Shown piece after piece: positions 1 to 7,448 of a stretch of DNA of 12,080 nt; the first letter of the stretch is position 1, and the number at the start of each line of letters is the position of its first letter. The notes beneath the pieces are model-generated. The model saw only the letters and a list, made by a program, of their open reading frames with translations, was not told the origin of the DNA and made no database searches. Source of the stretch: Lojkania enalia (lineage: Eukaryota; Ascomycota; Dothideomycetes; Pleosporales); assembly GCA_010094045.1 (NCBI GenBank), contig ML986670.1, positions 1 through 12,080 on the forward strand. The letters are read 5' to 3'. Both the position numbers and the translations under genes were made by a program.

Positions 1-1
1 T

Positions 2-900
2 ACTGATCGCTCTGCTAAGAGTGCTAAGAAGAGGCAGCTATAGAAAAGTGCTGAATATATAGCGCTAGGGGAAGAAGAAAAAAAAAAGATGTTAGATAAA
101 GCTATTGAAGCTATAGCGGAGAAGTACTTCAACGATTATAAGTCTAGTAAGTTATTACAGTTATTTATTATATATATATATACTTACAAGTAAATAGGTA
201 ATTAGTTAGAGGTAAGGCTAAAGGCTGTCTACTTAAAATAGGAGTATATCAACTAAGAGATTAGCCTTAGACGTTACCAAGCAGTTCTATTAAAGGCTAC
301 TAGTTAAGAGAAAGATATATCTACTATATAAGAATTAGCTCGTGGTCTATTACGGGTATATAGCTCTAGAGGGGCTGTGTAGAAGGTTATATATAAGATA
401 TACTAAGATAGCCTTTTTAAGCTATAAAATAATAGCTTTAAAAGTAAGGATGCTTAAAATAAATAGTAAGAGTTTGTTGAGGGACTATCTAAAGAAGAGT
501 TACCTATAGTTTTAGAGCTAGAGTGGAAGTAAGTTTATTATATTTTTTATTATATCTATTTATTATAGATATGTACTAATTACTACTCTAGATATTAAGA
601 GCTTCTATTAGTATATAATTAATTTGATAATAATCTTCTTCTCGATTCAAATTTACCCTATATTAAGGGTATTAAAAGCGATGAGTACGAAGAGGAGGTT
701 GATAATAACTTTAAAATTAAGGCTAAGCTTGCGTAATATAAGGATAAGTATAAGACATTAAATAAGAAGTTAAATAGTACTTTTAAGGGCTTCTTAGATA
801 AAGATATAACCGACTTTAATAGTTTCTCGGATAATAATACTTCAATAAATAAGGATTAGCTTAGCCCTTACTACTAGTAGTTAGTAGAAGAAAATCTAAT
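2..900 (+). pseudogene. Unidentified RIP-damaged coding remnant
   Basis: One frame (codons starting at position 2) stays protein-like for about 300 codons but holds about 21 in-frame TAA/TAG stops and no TGA, as expected when CAA, CAG and TGG codons are hit by RIP. The first part is basic and helical (KSAKK, then EEEKKK near codon 25). The last third is acidic and polar, with SDEYEEEVDN near codons 220-230 and a run rich in D, N, K and S after it. I recognise no domain. GTAAGT donor-like motifs lie at 147 and 529, with possible acceptors at 190 and 568, but splicing there (44 and 40 nt) would leave the open frame, so I do not call introns. The left end lies outside the window; the hAT element begins 66 bp downstream. 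It could be the 3' part of another transposon gene or a captured gene. Confidence 0.4.
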
Positions 901-965
901 ATACTTCTCTAATACTATATAAATTTTATTTATACTACTTCCCTATATATATAAACTTAATTAAC

Positions 966-1006
966 TAGGGTAGTATATCGTACTATATTACAGACTATAG
1001 TAGTAT
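966..1006 (+). repeat. hAT left terminal inverted repeat
   Basis: It pairs with the reverse complement of 4157-4197. About 35 of 41 positions match, including the first 12, and five of the six mismatches are transitions. A second TAGGGTAG copy lies 55 bp inward (1021), in direct orientation. Confidence 0.8.
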
Positions 1007-1084
1007 ATCGTAAAATAGACTAGGGTAGTTATTAGATTCTAGATAGTATACTATAGTATCTCATAGTATATTACAGTATATTAA

Positions 1085-1144
1085 ATAATAGTAATTAACT
1101 ATACTTTATAGTATATAATAGTAATTTACTATACTTTATAGTAT
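1085..1144. repeat. Tandem duplication, 2 x 30 bp
   Basis: Units 1085-1114 and 1115-1144 are directly adjacent and identical except for one A/T difference (1096 versus 1126). Each contains ATAGTAAT followed by ACTATACTTTATAGTAT, whose ends form a short palindrome. Confidence 0.85.
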
Positions 1145-1307
1145 TTTCTAGACTGCGGCGTTCTATAACATACTATAGCAGACTTTTATATACTACTAGG
1201 AGTATAGTATTAGTATACTATTTAATAATAAAACCTATTATCTCTAAAAATAAATACTTAATATAATAGTATAATATACTACTATTTTACTAGGGTTTTA
1301 TATATAT

Positions 1308-1340
1308 TAGTAGTAGTAGTAGTAGTAGTAGTAGCAGTAG
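1308..1340 (+). repeat. (TAG)11 microsatellite with one CAG unit
   Basis: Eleven triplets, of which the tenth is CAG. An original (CAG/CTG)n tract converted to TAG by RIP, leaving one unit, would give this pattern. A simple TAG repeat with one T-to-C change is the alternative. Confidence 0.85.
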
Positions 1341-3267
1341 TCTACAAACATAATTCATAGCTAGATACTCTTAATTATTAACTCTAACTCCTTATATACC
1401 CGCAATATTATAATATTCCTGCTATTCTTTATTATAGCGTTTTATTATAGTTATATTAATACTAATATAAATCTAGTATCTTATAATCGACGCTCCATCG
1501 ATTTCCTGTTAAGGTTTCTAAGAAACCTATTAGCTAATTATATATCCGCGGATAGGGGATGAAGAAGATAGGTAGGGGGTAATAGAGCTTATTAATATAT
1601 AGATAGCGTGGTAGGAATTAATACTGTAGGCTTAGGACCCTTTAAATATACTCGACAAACTAAGGTAGAATTTAGCTACTTGTTATAGCAAGATCTAGAA
1701 ACAATTTGGGGAAGCTGTATAATTTCTAGATAGTTGCCTATTTATATTCTATTACTACTACGGCCTTTAACTTATATATTTAAATAAGAATTATAATAGT
1801 ATAAAGTATCTAATAAATTACCTTAGATCCTAGGCCTATTTAAGAACTCTAGCTCCTAAGTATAATAGGTTCTATATACCTATAGTTAGGCCTCCCGATA
1901 ATAAAGATCTAATTATACTACTATACTCTACTAGCGCCTTCGAGTACAAACTAGTCTATATTATTATTAATAATAACTAGTCTTTCTAAATAGTATATTA
2001 CCTATCCTTTTAACAATTCGTTTAGTTCCTCTAACCAGGTACTATATTAATTAGCCGATTTAGTTTTATAGGGCTATTCGAGTATAAGGTTATAGTAGCT
2101 TAATCCTCTCTTTTATATAACCTTAGTTAAAGTATAAAGATATTAATCGCGTTTAATACCTAGTCTGTAAAGAACTACTTTAGTTTCCTTATAGTAAAAG
2201 GGTACTATATTAATTAGGACTAGGAGTTCTACAAGAAACTACTTGATTTTATTCCTATTCGAGGAAGCTATACTAGTACTTCTATAGTAATAGAAGTACT
2301 ATATATTCTATTAAACATAAATATATAATAACAATTACTAGCAGCTACCTGCAACAACGCTACTAATAATAGTATACTTATACATACGATATAAGAGAAA
2401 CTACGCGAAGATAGTATTAAATAGGACTATAAGGAGAATACAATTCTATACCTCGCTTATATTATTAATCTTATTGTTTAGGAAATTATTTACTATTTTA
2501 AGCTCGCACCCCCTAAAGAGATAGGAGATAGAGGAACTTTACAGCGACGCGATATAAATAAGATCCGGATATAAATTTCTATTCTAAATTCTCTTTATAA
2601 GGTATAGCTTTTTATTATAGTTAGTTATTACAGTTATTATATACTAATTTCTAGTTAGATTCGAGCTATTTATAAAGTAATCGATTGATTACTATAGTGC
2701 TATAAGCATTTTATTACTTTACAGGGCTCTCTACTACCTAAGTACTAGCTGTCTATAATAAAAGATGTCCTAACTTAATAGAATTCGACATTTAATATAT
2801 ATAATTGAGTAGTAGGCTTTAAGTAATATATTAACAACTAGCTTTAATATAAAATTAACTTAAAGATCCCTACTCGGAGATCTGGTAATAATAAGAACGC
2901 TGAGGTAGATTTCTATAATCTCTAGCAACTTTAACTATCTACTACTAAATAGTACTATTTAATACTAATTATAGACCTACTCAGCAATTTTAAAAGGGCA
3001 ACCGAAGCGCTTAACAAAAATATAAAACCTTAGATCTAGTATATTTAGCAAATATATAATAGGCTCTTCGATTTCCTAGATAATATAAATAGGGATCTAG
3101 CTGAAGATATAGAGAGTAACTTAGATTAGCTAACAGTAGTAAGAGCTGTAGTAGAGAAGGGTCGATCTAAATTAAGTAAATACTACTTAAAAACAGACGT
3201 AAAGTATAGTTACTTATTTAACTGTACAATAATCTTAAATCTATCTTAGAAGCTTATAGTATATAAG

Positions 3268-3317
3268 GTACTTTTATTACAGCTATTTATTATATTAGCT
3301 TCTAACTATAACTATAG
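3268..3317 (+). other. Intron in the hAT transposase pseudogene
   Basis: It starts GTACTT, carries a CTAAC branch-point-like motif (3302-3306) and ends in CTATAG. It is 50 nt and phase 0. Upstream homology is in one frame up to 3267, and downstream homology resumes in another frame exactly at 3318, as removal of 50 nt predicts. A 2-base indel nearby is the alternative, but the splice-like ends make the intron more likely. Confidence 0.65.
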
Positions 3318-3530
3318 GACGAGACTTAGGACCCTTAGTATAGAGAAACCTATCGCCAACAATTCCTTAAATATCTTAATCGCTATAATAAAGATATACT
3401 AGGCTATATCTTATCTATAATACCCCAACCTTAATAGGTATAAAGTAATAAGTAGTTTCGTAAACTATCTCTACAACGTTTATCCTTAAGCAGCTTCTTA
3501 AGTTTTCTAGGCTAGGATCTAAGTAACGTA

Positions 3531-3580
3531 GGAGAGGGAGAGAGAGAGGGAGAGGGAGAGTTAGAGGAAGAAGAGAAAGG
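3531..3580 (+). repeat. GA-rich purine tract (codes acidic linker)
   Basis: It is almost pure G/A on the plus strand and lies in frame in hAT exon 2, where it encodes alternating Glu, Gly and Arg and then a poly-Glu stretch. It contains neither CpA nor TpG, so RIP has nothing to act on, and it has stayed free of stops while its flanks have not. Confidence 0.85.
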
Positions 3581-4156
3581 ACCAACTTATCGAGAAGGAG
3601 AAAGCTATCTAAGTACACCTCCTATTCGAGATTGTAACTTTGATATATTAGGCTGGTGGAGAGTAAATAAATATCAGTATCCGCGGCTTACTTAGGTTAT
3701 AAGAGATATTCTTCTAATATAGATTATAGGAGTTAGTATTAAACAGGTTTTTAATACTACTAGAGATATAATTAGGGATAGAAGATATTATCTTACTACG
3801 CAGAGAATCCGGAATATTATATTTCTAAAATATATAATAAGCGGAGAGGACTATTATATTAAAAAGATACGCTGGGCTATAAAGGCCTAGAATACTAGTA
3901 AGCTAAGCCCTCTTTATAGCGCTAATAAGGTTACAAATCTCTTTAAACTTCTAGCCTAGGTATATAATAAAGAACTAGAGATTAATTAGGAGATTAACTA
4001 GGAGAATATTAATCCTAGTACTACTACTAATAAGAAGCTACCGTAAAAGTATATTTGTTAAGAAATTTGTAAACCTCTATAGTTTATATAATAGATTACT
4101 ATTATAAATATATTATCGTATTAGATTAAGCTATATAAGATTAATAGTTAAAAAGC

Positions 4157-4197
4157 ATACTACTATAATCTATAATATACTATAGTATACTACCCTA
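4157..4197 (-). repeat. hAT right terminal inverted repeat
   Basis: This is the reverse-complement partner of 966-1006. The outermost bases read TACCCTA on the plus strand. Just outside, 4195-4208 is an exact inverted match (14/14) of 1029-1042, which lies inside the left end, so the boundary may have a more complex history than a simple pair of ends. Confidence 0.8.
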
Positions 4198-4490
4198 GAA
4201 TCTAATAAAGTAAGATTAGCCTAATCTATAATAAATAGCTATAATAAAGCTCTAGAATATTATACTATATATACTCTTACTAAGCTACTTTCTAAAGTAT
4301 ACTAATTAGTTAGACTCTAAGGAAACCCAGTCTATACGACTCTACCTTAACCTATACCCTATTACTAAGTAGCTATTCTAACTCTATCTATATCCTAGGC
4401 TGATTAGTAAAACCCTAACCTTAATCCTACCCTACTTACGTAAGACTCTAACCTTAACCTAACCTATACCTATCTACCAGCCTAATCTAT
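4198..4490. other. AT-rich spacer without genes; telomere-like motifs
   Basis: This lies between the hAT right end and the point where Gypsy integrase similarity stops. I see no coding frame and no copy of the Gypsy LTR. The first 120 bp are low-complexity AT; the rest holds irregular CTAACC-type motifs (next entry). Confidence 0.5.
4340..4470 (+). repeat. Degenerate telomere-like (CCCTAA-type) repeats
   Basis: Three clusters: around 4340-4363 (CTACCTTAACCTATACCCTA), 4411-4435 (AACCCTAACCTTAATCC) and 4446-4470 (CTAACCTTAACCTAACC). Spacing is irregular and only one unit is a perfect CCCTAA. The fungal telomere repeat is TTAGGG, so this may be a decayed interstitial telomere tract. It could equally be a C-rich low-complexity sequence from the 3' region of an element. 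Confidence 0.4.
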
Positions 4491-5596
4491 AGTACTTCTT
4501 TCTAAAAGTTTTACTTCTTTAATATATATAATAATAGTTTATATATTATTATACTAAGTTAAATATCCTACCTAATAGTACTCGTACTAGAGTAGTTCTA
4601 AAGTCTTTCCTTAACTAGAGTATCTACTAGATAGTAAGTTGTAGATAGTTTATAGCAGCTTAAGCTTTAACTTATTATAGTCTAGTACTATAAGTTAATC
4701 TTAGTAGTATAGTTAGTTATTACGCTTTTTATAGTTAGCTAGAGTTAGAAACTTAGATTAATAAATTTCTTTTCTTAATAGCTTTAGGGTATTTTAGATT
4801 AGATTATCGTTCAGATATTCTTCGTTAATAATCTCTATAATCGATTAGCCTACTTCTATCTATTAGAATAGTTTAAGATAAAGTAATATCTATTAACAAC
4901 TTTTATAAGCCTCTTCTTATATAAACTCGTTTTATAACCTTTAAGTTAAGATATTAGGCTTCTTTCTAAGTTTTCCGGGTTAGTATATAATATTAAAGTT
5001 AAACCTTAATAGATATTCTAATTAATAGACCTATTAGTAGCTTAGCTATTTTATTATTATAAAGTACTATAAGTTCTTATAATTATTTAGCACTTCTATA
5101 GAAAATACTATACCTTCTAATTTAGGCCTCTATTACTTAAAATATTAGATAATTATAAGTAGTTCCTTATTATATATTTTATAATTACTTTTAGTAGAGT
5201 TTATATACTTAGAAAAGTAGGTAATAGGTCTTAGTTTACTGTTAACGCCTCTTTAAGATAGTATACTAGCTATTATAAAGTTAGATATATTAGCTTCTAC
5301 TACTATTAGTAGCTTAGGATTAAAGTATTAAAGAATTAGTATAGAGATAAAAGCATCTTTTAGGTAGTTGAAAGAATATTAACGGCTATTATTCTAATTA
5401 AATCGAGTATTCTTCTTAGTTAAAGCTACTAAAGAGGAGACTTTCTATAAGAAGTTGCTAATAAATTACTAGTAGAAGTTCGCGAAGCCTATAAAGGCTT
5501 AAATATCTTTTATATTTTTAGAGTATTTCTAGTTAACAATTATATCTACCTTCTTTAAATCTATATAGATCTCTTCTATAATAATTATATACTCTA
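4490..5596 (-). pseudogene. pol: Gypsy pol part 2: RT thumb, RNase H, start of integrase
   Basis: The frame continues from part 1 with E-Y-I-I-I-I-E-E and DLKKV (5594-5550), the Gypsy block after the RT palm, then FIGFANFY near 5480. RNase H follows: VVEANISNF near 5310-5280, where the first catalytic Asp is now Asn, then YFSKYIN, YNKELL and QLEYLLRFNF in other Gypsy copies' order, ending with the YQPGK-type block near 4990. The integrase zinc-binding region is recognisable at about 4660-4540 (GKTLELL preceded by RYSS, matching a GHPG-type motif with His to Tyr). Similarity then stops near 4490, so the catalytic D,D-35-E core is absent. Confidence 0.83.
5595..5596. other. TA target-site duplication (left copy)
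   Basis: Pairs with TA at 7449-7450. The empty site would read, on the minus strand, TAC CTA GAG TAT, encoding Y-L-E-Y in the Gypsy RT frame, where Gypsy elements normally have Y-L-G-Y or similar. Confidence 0.85.
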
Positions 5597-5645
5597 ACGT
5601 AATCCACCACCGAGTTATATACACTACCGAGTTACATGCGCCCTA
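5597..5645 (+). repeat. pogo-like left terminal inverted repeat
   Basis: It starts ACGTAATC and matches the reverse complement of 7400-7448 at 40 of 49 positions; all nine mismatches are transitions. It contains two copies of CCGAGTTAYAT (5610-5620 and 5627-5637) 17 bp apart, probably paired transposase binding sites. Confidence 0.93.
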
Positions 5646-5861
5646 TTACAGACCAATTTTAAAGCAGGATATTTCAACAACTATTAAAGCTATTAATTAC
5701 GTAGAAAGATATATATAATCCTAATTACTTGGTATTTTAACTGGAGCTATTTTACACGTCTTAATACGGTGGTCTAGCTCCTAACAGCGCCCGCAGCATC
5801 TTAGTTGGCGTAGTTAGCCGTAGCTATTTAAGCTATTTTAGCCCTTTTAACGGCCTTCTTA

Positions 5862-7316
5862 TTATCGCATTGCTAATTGCAGTCTATCTAATATAGAGAT
5901 AGTGCTTGCGCCCTTAATTATCTTGCGTTTGCGTTCTTTGCGCTTTATAAGCATCGTATTTGCCGCCCAGAGTTCTCTGTTCTTAATTTCCAAAATTAAG
6001 TGTCTATGCGCTATAGATGTAATACCCTTTACAAGGCTTATAAGACCTTTAAGTATTAATATTGGTAAGCTACCTTAATATTGTTCTACGCGCTGTTACA
6101 CGTATTATATCTAGTACTCTACCTCTAGGCGATTGTGTGGTGTTTGTAACTGCTATATAGTAGGTTCTAGGAGCGGTAGTGTCGGGGTTCGTAAGGCTTA
6201 GATATTAAGCTTTAAAATAACACAATCTGGACTAAATAGGACCAATCCGGTCCCTCTAAAGCCTCCAGCTATATTTTTATCCGTAATAGCGTTGTTAAAG
6301 GCCGCTTTAAATATAGGTAGGAAGTCTTCTTTAGTTATATAGTTAATGCGGCACTAAATTAAGCTTTTAATCTCCTTGCTGTATACATACTTTAATGGAC
6401 CAAAACAGCCTATATTAAGTAGCTGTAAAAGGTGCGATGAGTGCGGAGGCATATAAAGTATAATAATATTGCGTTCTTTATAATAATCACGAAATTCAAT
6501 GGAATTATAGCTATTATAGCCGTCTATAATAAGCAATCGGTAGGCGCTAGTAGTACTAGCTTTAGTGTGCTTGTCAAAGTGCTTAAGCTACTTAAACCCG
6601 TGTTTAATAGACGTCCAGCCCTTCTCACTAATAGATAGAACCCACTAAGGCCTATCTACAATTAACTAGTGCCAGGTATCGTATTGTTGCGCTCCCTTAA
6701 GGATAATAAATAGCGGAATCGGCTAGCTACGCGTATTTGCTGCTACAATTGCCGTCACCTACTTAGTATTATCTAGCTGAATAGATTTAGGTGCTTGTCG
6801 CTTCTTAGTGCCAGTAATAACCATTCTTGGGCCAATTTTACCTATTTGGAAGCTAGTCTCATTAAAATTGTACGTGTCTTTATTAAGGATGCTATACTTA
6901 GCCTTAGTATTATATATAAGGCGGAACCAGCCCTAAATAACCTTAGGATCTTTATTTAGAGCTCTTTAGTAGTCGTATCGTCGATTGACGCGTAACTTAA
7001 ACTCTGGAACGCGTAAGACGAAGCGGTTAGGCTAATTTTTACCGACGCGTCGCTGACCGCGGTTAAGAAGCAGTTTATCGGCTATATCTCGCAACATGTT
7101 GAGATTGAGTTGAAATCCATGTATATCTACGTTAAGTGCATGTTTAATAATAGCCTTCTCCTCCAGATCGGTGAGGTTCTTGTAATTGGGGGTGCAATCG
7201 GCCCGGCAGGGGATTCTATTGCGACGGTTGAGGAGGGTTTTTATATTAATGTTATACGAGTCTGCAGCAGACTAATTTAACCTAAATTGGCCCAAATTGA
7301 TAGCTTCTATCGCCAT
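5862..7316 (-). pseudogene. Fot1/pogo-like transposase, DD35D, RIP-inactivated
   Basis: Start ATG 7316-7314 (MAIEAINLGQF), stop TAA 5864-5862, about 484 codons in one uninterrupted frame with no net indel and about 16 internal stops, all TAG/TAA. Order: N-terminal helix-turn-helix of the pogo/CENP-B type (LTDLEEKAII, RDIADKLLL, then N-stop-PNRF where Trp is expected); the DDE_1 catalytic domain; and a basic C-terminus (KRKERKRKIIK). The catalytic residues are N at 6861-6863 (NFNETSF, expected Asp), D at 6522-6524 (LIIDGYNS, intact) and N at 6414-6416 (LLNIGCFGPLK, expected Asp). The last two are separated by 35 residues, giving DD35D. The longest stop-free piece, 6536-6354, contains MPPHSSHLLQ. 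It would have bound the inverted repeats and moved the element into TA sites. As it stands it is dead through both stops and lost Asp codons. Confidence 0.93.
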
Positions 7317-7399
7317 ATTAATATTAGCTTCAGATAAGCGTATAATAAAGCGTAGTTGTGGAGATATCACGAAAAATAATAGGGTGATAGAGAAATCAG

Positions 7400-7448
7400 T
7401 GGGGCGTATATAACTCGGTGGTATATGTAACTCAGTAGTAGATTACGT
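7400..7448 (-). repeat. pogo-like right terminal inverted repeat
   Basis: Partner of 5597-5645. The same internal motif occurs twice (7408-7418 and 7425-7435 on the plus strand), again 17 bp apart. The plus strand ends GATTACGT followed by TA. Confidence 0.93.

Larger units (their letters stand above)
1007..1620. other. hAT 5' non-coding region with subterminal repeats
   Basis: About 600 bp with no convincing coding frame. It is dense in short, partly palindromic TAGTATA/TATACTA motifs, and contains a 30-bp tandem duplication and a TAG microsatellite (listed separately). Subterminal repeats like these often serve as transposase binding sites in hAT elements; that role here is inference. Positions 1490-1560 keep more GC (CGACGC, CCGCGG) and may include 5' UTR or the first codons. 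Confidence 0.5.
1630..4092 (+). pseudogene. hAT transposase, RIP-inactivated, two exons
   Basis: Exon 1 runs in one frame (codons at positions congruent to 1 mod 3) to 3267. Exon 2 runs in another frame from 3318, joined by the 50-nt intron 3268-3317. Visible parts, in order: a possible Cys/His (BED-like) finger near 1680-1830, weak; the RNase-H-like core with AFNT at 2149-2160, where the first catalytic Asp is now Asn; TCNNATNN at 2347-2370, matching the hAT C-D-N-A motif with Asp now Asn; an NTI-Y/C-LA-IINLIV block near 2440-2475; NSTFN near 2780; an acidic Glu/Gly/Arg linker at 3528-3600; and the hAT dimerisation region 3640-3870 with GWW, YPRLT and VFNTTRD. In-frame stops are TAA/TAG, with a single TGA at 2806-2808 (from CGA). 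The start codon is not identifiable, and both ends are estimates. It would have cut and pasted the element by binding its terminal repeats. Confidence 0.8.
966..4197 (+). mobile_element. hAT-superfamily DNA transposon, RIP-inactivated, about 3.2 kb
   Basis: The ends are 41-bp terminal inverted repeats (966-1006 and 4157-4197). They start with TAGGGTAGTATA, probably from an original CAGGG as in many hAT termini. Between them lies a plus-strand transposase pseudogene with the hAT RNase-H-like core and the C-terminal dimerisation region. Length and layout fit an autonomous fungal hAT. The expected 8-bp target duplication is not convincing: TAATTAAC on the left and GAATCTAA on the right share 4 of 8 bases, so it is decayed or the end is off by a few bases. 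The 5' part (966 to about 1620) is non-coding and rich in short TAGTATA-type repeats. Confidence 0.82.
5597..7448 (-). mobile_element. Fot1/pogo-like transposon, complete, RIP-inactivated, 1852 bp
   Basis: It has 49-bp terminal inverted repeats at both ends and is flanked by TA (5595-5596 and 7449-7450), the Tc1/mariner-pogo target duplication. The transposase runs on the minus strand (7316-5862). The 1852-bp length fits Fot1-type elements. GC and CpA/TpG content are clearly higher than on either side, so RIP was milder here. It lies inside the Gypsy RT: deleting 5597-7448 plus one TA (1854 bp, divisible by 3) rejoins the Gypsy frame. Confidence 0.93.

Noticed and set aside
147..568. Two possible introns (147-190 and 529-568) in the left-hand remnant
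   Set aside because: Splice-like ends are present, but lengths of 44 and 40 nt would move the reading out of the frame that remains protein-like on both sides.
3415..3618. 67-codon minus-strand open frame rich in Leu, Ser and Pro
   Set aside because: It is the reverse strand of the GA-rich linker of the hAT transposase. Its composition is simply the complement of the purine tract, and it has no independent support.
4200..4330. Possible 3' LTR of the Gypsy
   Set aside because: A few short AT-rich words resemble the 5' LTR, but the distinctive GGTAATACCGCG block is absent and the similarity is no better than background.
6441..6638. 65-codon plus-strand open frame
   Set aside because: It lies opposite the conserved DDE domain of the pogo-like transposase, which is the clear coding strand.
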